Positions 62,787 through 64,000 of a stretch of DNA of 64,000 bases are shown here, in pieces. The notes under the pieces were generated by a model. The model was not told the origin of the DNA, did not search any database, and saw only the letters and a list, made by a program, of their open reading frames with translations. The stretch is from Pseudomonas fluorescens (GTDB lineage: Bacteria; Pseudomonadota; Gammaproteobacteria; Pseudomonadales; Pseudomonadaceae): contig NZ_CP148752.1 in the NCBI RefSeq assembly GCF_040448305.1, forward strand, positions 2,108,001-2,172,000, written 5' to 3'. The translations under genes were made by a program, and so were the position numbers. Within the stretch, counting starts at the first letter, position 1. Every line of letters begins with the position of its first letter.

Positions 62787-63926
62787 TCAGGAAACGGCGC
62801 GCTGTAGCGAGTCGACGACACCTGCCTGTTGTTCCTCTGTCAGCCCCACCCATAGTGGCAAGCGGATCAAGCGGTCCGACAGGCTGTCTGTATTTGTCAT
62901 CGCGCCATGTTTTCGGCCGTAGCGCAGTCCTGCCGGTGAGGAATGCAGCGGTACGTAATGGAACACCGGGTGGATATTGTCGTGTTTAAGCTTCTCTAGC
63001 GTGCGTTGGCGATCGATGCCGGGAGCAAGCAAGACATAGTACATGTGTGCATTGTGTTTGCACTCTGCCGGAATGATCGGGCGGCGTACTGCGCCTGTCG
63101 ATTCAAGCCCTGCGAGCGCTTGGTGATAGCGGTTCCAGCTGTCCAGGCGATTTTGTGTAATCGACTGTGCCTCTTCCAGCTGCGCCCAAAGAAAAGCGGC
63201 GGTCAATTCACCTGGCAGGTAGGAAGAGCCGACTTCCTGCCAAGTGTACTTGTCCACCTCGCCTCTGAAGAAACGGCTTCGGTCCGTACCTTTCTCCCGA
63301 ATAACCTCGGCGCGTAATGACAGTGTCGGGTCGTTGACCAATAGCGCGCCGCCTTCGCCGGATATCACGTTCTTGGTTTCATGGAAGCTATATGCGCCCA
63401 GATCACCAATACTGCCCAAGGCTCTTCCTTTATAGGAGGCCATGACCCCCTGCGCAGCATCCTCAACCACGCGGAGACCGTGCCGGCGGGCGATCTCCAT
63501 AATCGTGTCCATTTCGCATGCGACGCCAGCGTAGTGAACCGGAACGATTGCCTTGGTGCGAGGTGTGATCGCAGCCTCAATCAAGCGTTCGTCCAGGTTC
63601 AGTGTGTCTTCTCTGATATCGACAAACACCGGTACTCCACCGCGCAATACAAAAGCGTTGGCAGTGGAGACGAAGGTGTAAGAGGGCATGATGATCTCAT
63701 CCCCGGGTTCAATATTGAGCAATAGGGCTGACATTTCCAGAGCAGCAGTACATGAGTGCGTCAACAGTACCTTTTCGCTGGCGGTGTACTGTTCAAGCCA
63801 CTGGTGGCAACGTCGAGTGAAGGGGCCGTCACCAGCAAGCTTATTAAGGAACTTTGCTTCTGCAATATAGTAAAGTTCCTTTCCCGTCATGAAAGGGCGA
63901 TTGAAGGGAATTTTAAAGTCGCTCAC
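62787..63926 (-). CDS. rffA: dTDP-4-amino-4,6-dideoxygalactose transaminase
   Basis: 379 aa from GTG 63926. Matches WecE/RffA closely: MSDFKIPFNRPFMTGKELYY, GDGPFTRRCHQWLEQ, VEDAAQGV, and PLP lysine Lys185 in SFHETKNVISGEGGAL. Makes dTDP-4-amino-4,6-dideoxy-galactose (thomosamine) from the 4-keto sugar with glutamate, a precursor for surface polysaccharide or glycoprotein sugars. Confidence 0.93.
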   Translation of the reverse strand: MSDFKIPFNRPFMTGKELYYIAEAKFLNKLAGDGPFTRRCHQWLEQYTASEKVLLTHSCTAALEMSALLLNIEPGDEIIMPSYTFVSTANAFVLRGGVPVFVDIREDTLNLDERLIEAAITPRTKAIVPVHYAGVACEMDTIMEIARRHGLRVVEDAAQGVMASYKGRALGSIGDLGAYSFHETKNVISGEGGALLVNDPTLSLRAEVIREKGTDRSRFFRGEVDKYTWQEVGSSYLPGELTAAFLWAQLEEAQSITQNRLDSWNRYHQALAGLESTGAVRRPIIPAECKHNAHMYYVLLAPGIDRQRTLEKLKHDNIHPVFHYVPLHSSPAGLRYGRKHGAMTNTDSLSDRLIRLPLWVGLTEEQQAGVVDSLQRAVS

Positions 63927-63940
63927 TGTAGGTCTCCAGA

Positions 63941-64000
63941 TTATGGTTTTTTGGCTAACAGCAAGAGTGAACCACCGAGAGGAAAGGTGATGCCTGCCTT
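63941..64000 (-). CDS. C-terminus of a gene entering from the right, possibly a methyltransferase
   Basis: Last 19 codons, ending ITFPLGGSLLLLAKKP and TAA, 14 bp before the rffA start. A G-G-S-L-L-L-x-A-K-K-P end is common in SAM-dependent methyltransferases, but the fragment is too short to be sure. Confidence 0.5.
   Translation of the reverse strand, partial: KAGITFPLGGSLLLLAKKP

Overview
The window looks like a Pseudomonas chromosome (fluorescens/putida side). Evidence: Pseudomonas-type catabolic and regulatory genes (hutU/hutC, a 403-residue creatinase, an OprD porin, GlxA/AraC, LysR and GntR regulators), moderately GC-rich codon use, REP-like palindromes and small non-autonomous insertion elements. 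No rRNA or CRISPR array was found; the only tRNA sequence is a 3' fragment.

Left part (1-18.4 kb), catabolic genes: a truncated shikimate-dehydrogenase-like gene with a GntR/FCD regulator; a secreted DJ-1/PfpI protein with a divergent LysR; DUF3422 plus TetR; then a minus-strand run of urocanase (hutU), CoA-transferase, acyl-CoA dehydrogenase and NCS1 permease, behind a sigma-54 promoter with a HutC-type operator and hutC. I read this run as a possible imidazolepropionate-to-urocanate route. A creatine module follows: GlxA regulator, creatinase, MFS transporter, second GlxA regulator.

Middle (18.4-44.1 kb): small repeats and decayed genes (higBA with a clear operator, a lipoprotein, a truncated AAA ATPase); a LysR-controlled operon with a full peptide-type ABC importer, an argininosuccinate-lyase-like enzyme and an OprD porin, plausibly for an aspartate-derived aminopolycarboxylate; RidA; gene remnants; then an RpiR-controlled amino-acid ABC importer with a D-amino-acid dehydrogenase and a cyclic imino acid reductase, which together could convert a D-amino acid or cyclic imino acid to its L form.

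Accessory region (44.1-60.9 kb): it begins at a 3' fragment of a CAT-anticodon tRNA. It holds an AT-rich stretch with a 162-bp tandem array of micro-ORFs, an orphan AbrB antitoxin, an SF1 helicase and a Nudix pseudogene. Next is a roughly 10-kb element bounded on both sides by 5' fragments of dusA. It carries an integrase, a small HTH protein, a DUF2971 protein, a reverse transcriptase preceded by a structured, terminator-ended non-coding region, a MobV relaxase with a recognisable oriT, and a rolling-circle (GPA-like) replication protein. The RT plus ncRNA resembles defence-associated reverse transcriptase (DRT) systems. The cassette sits exactly between two homologous 92-bp palindromes and is the most interesting item in the window. 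A truncated second integrase lies just beyond the right dusA fragment.

Right end (60.9-64 kb): cell-surface sugar genes, namely a GT-C-type membrane glycosyltransferase, an RffA/WecE-type aminotransferase and the C-terminus of another gene.
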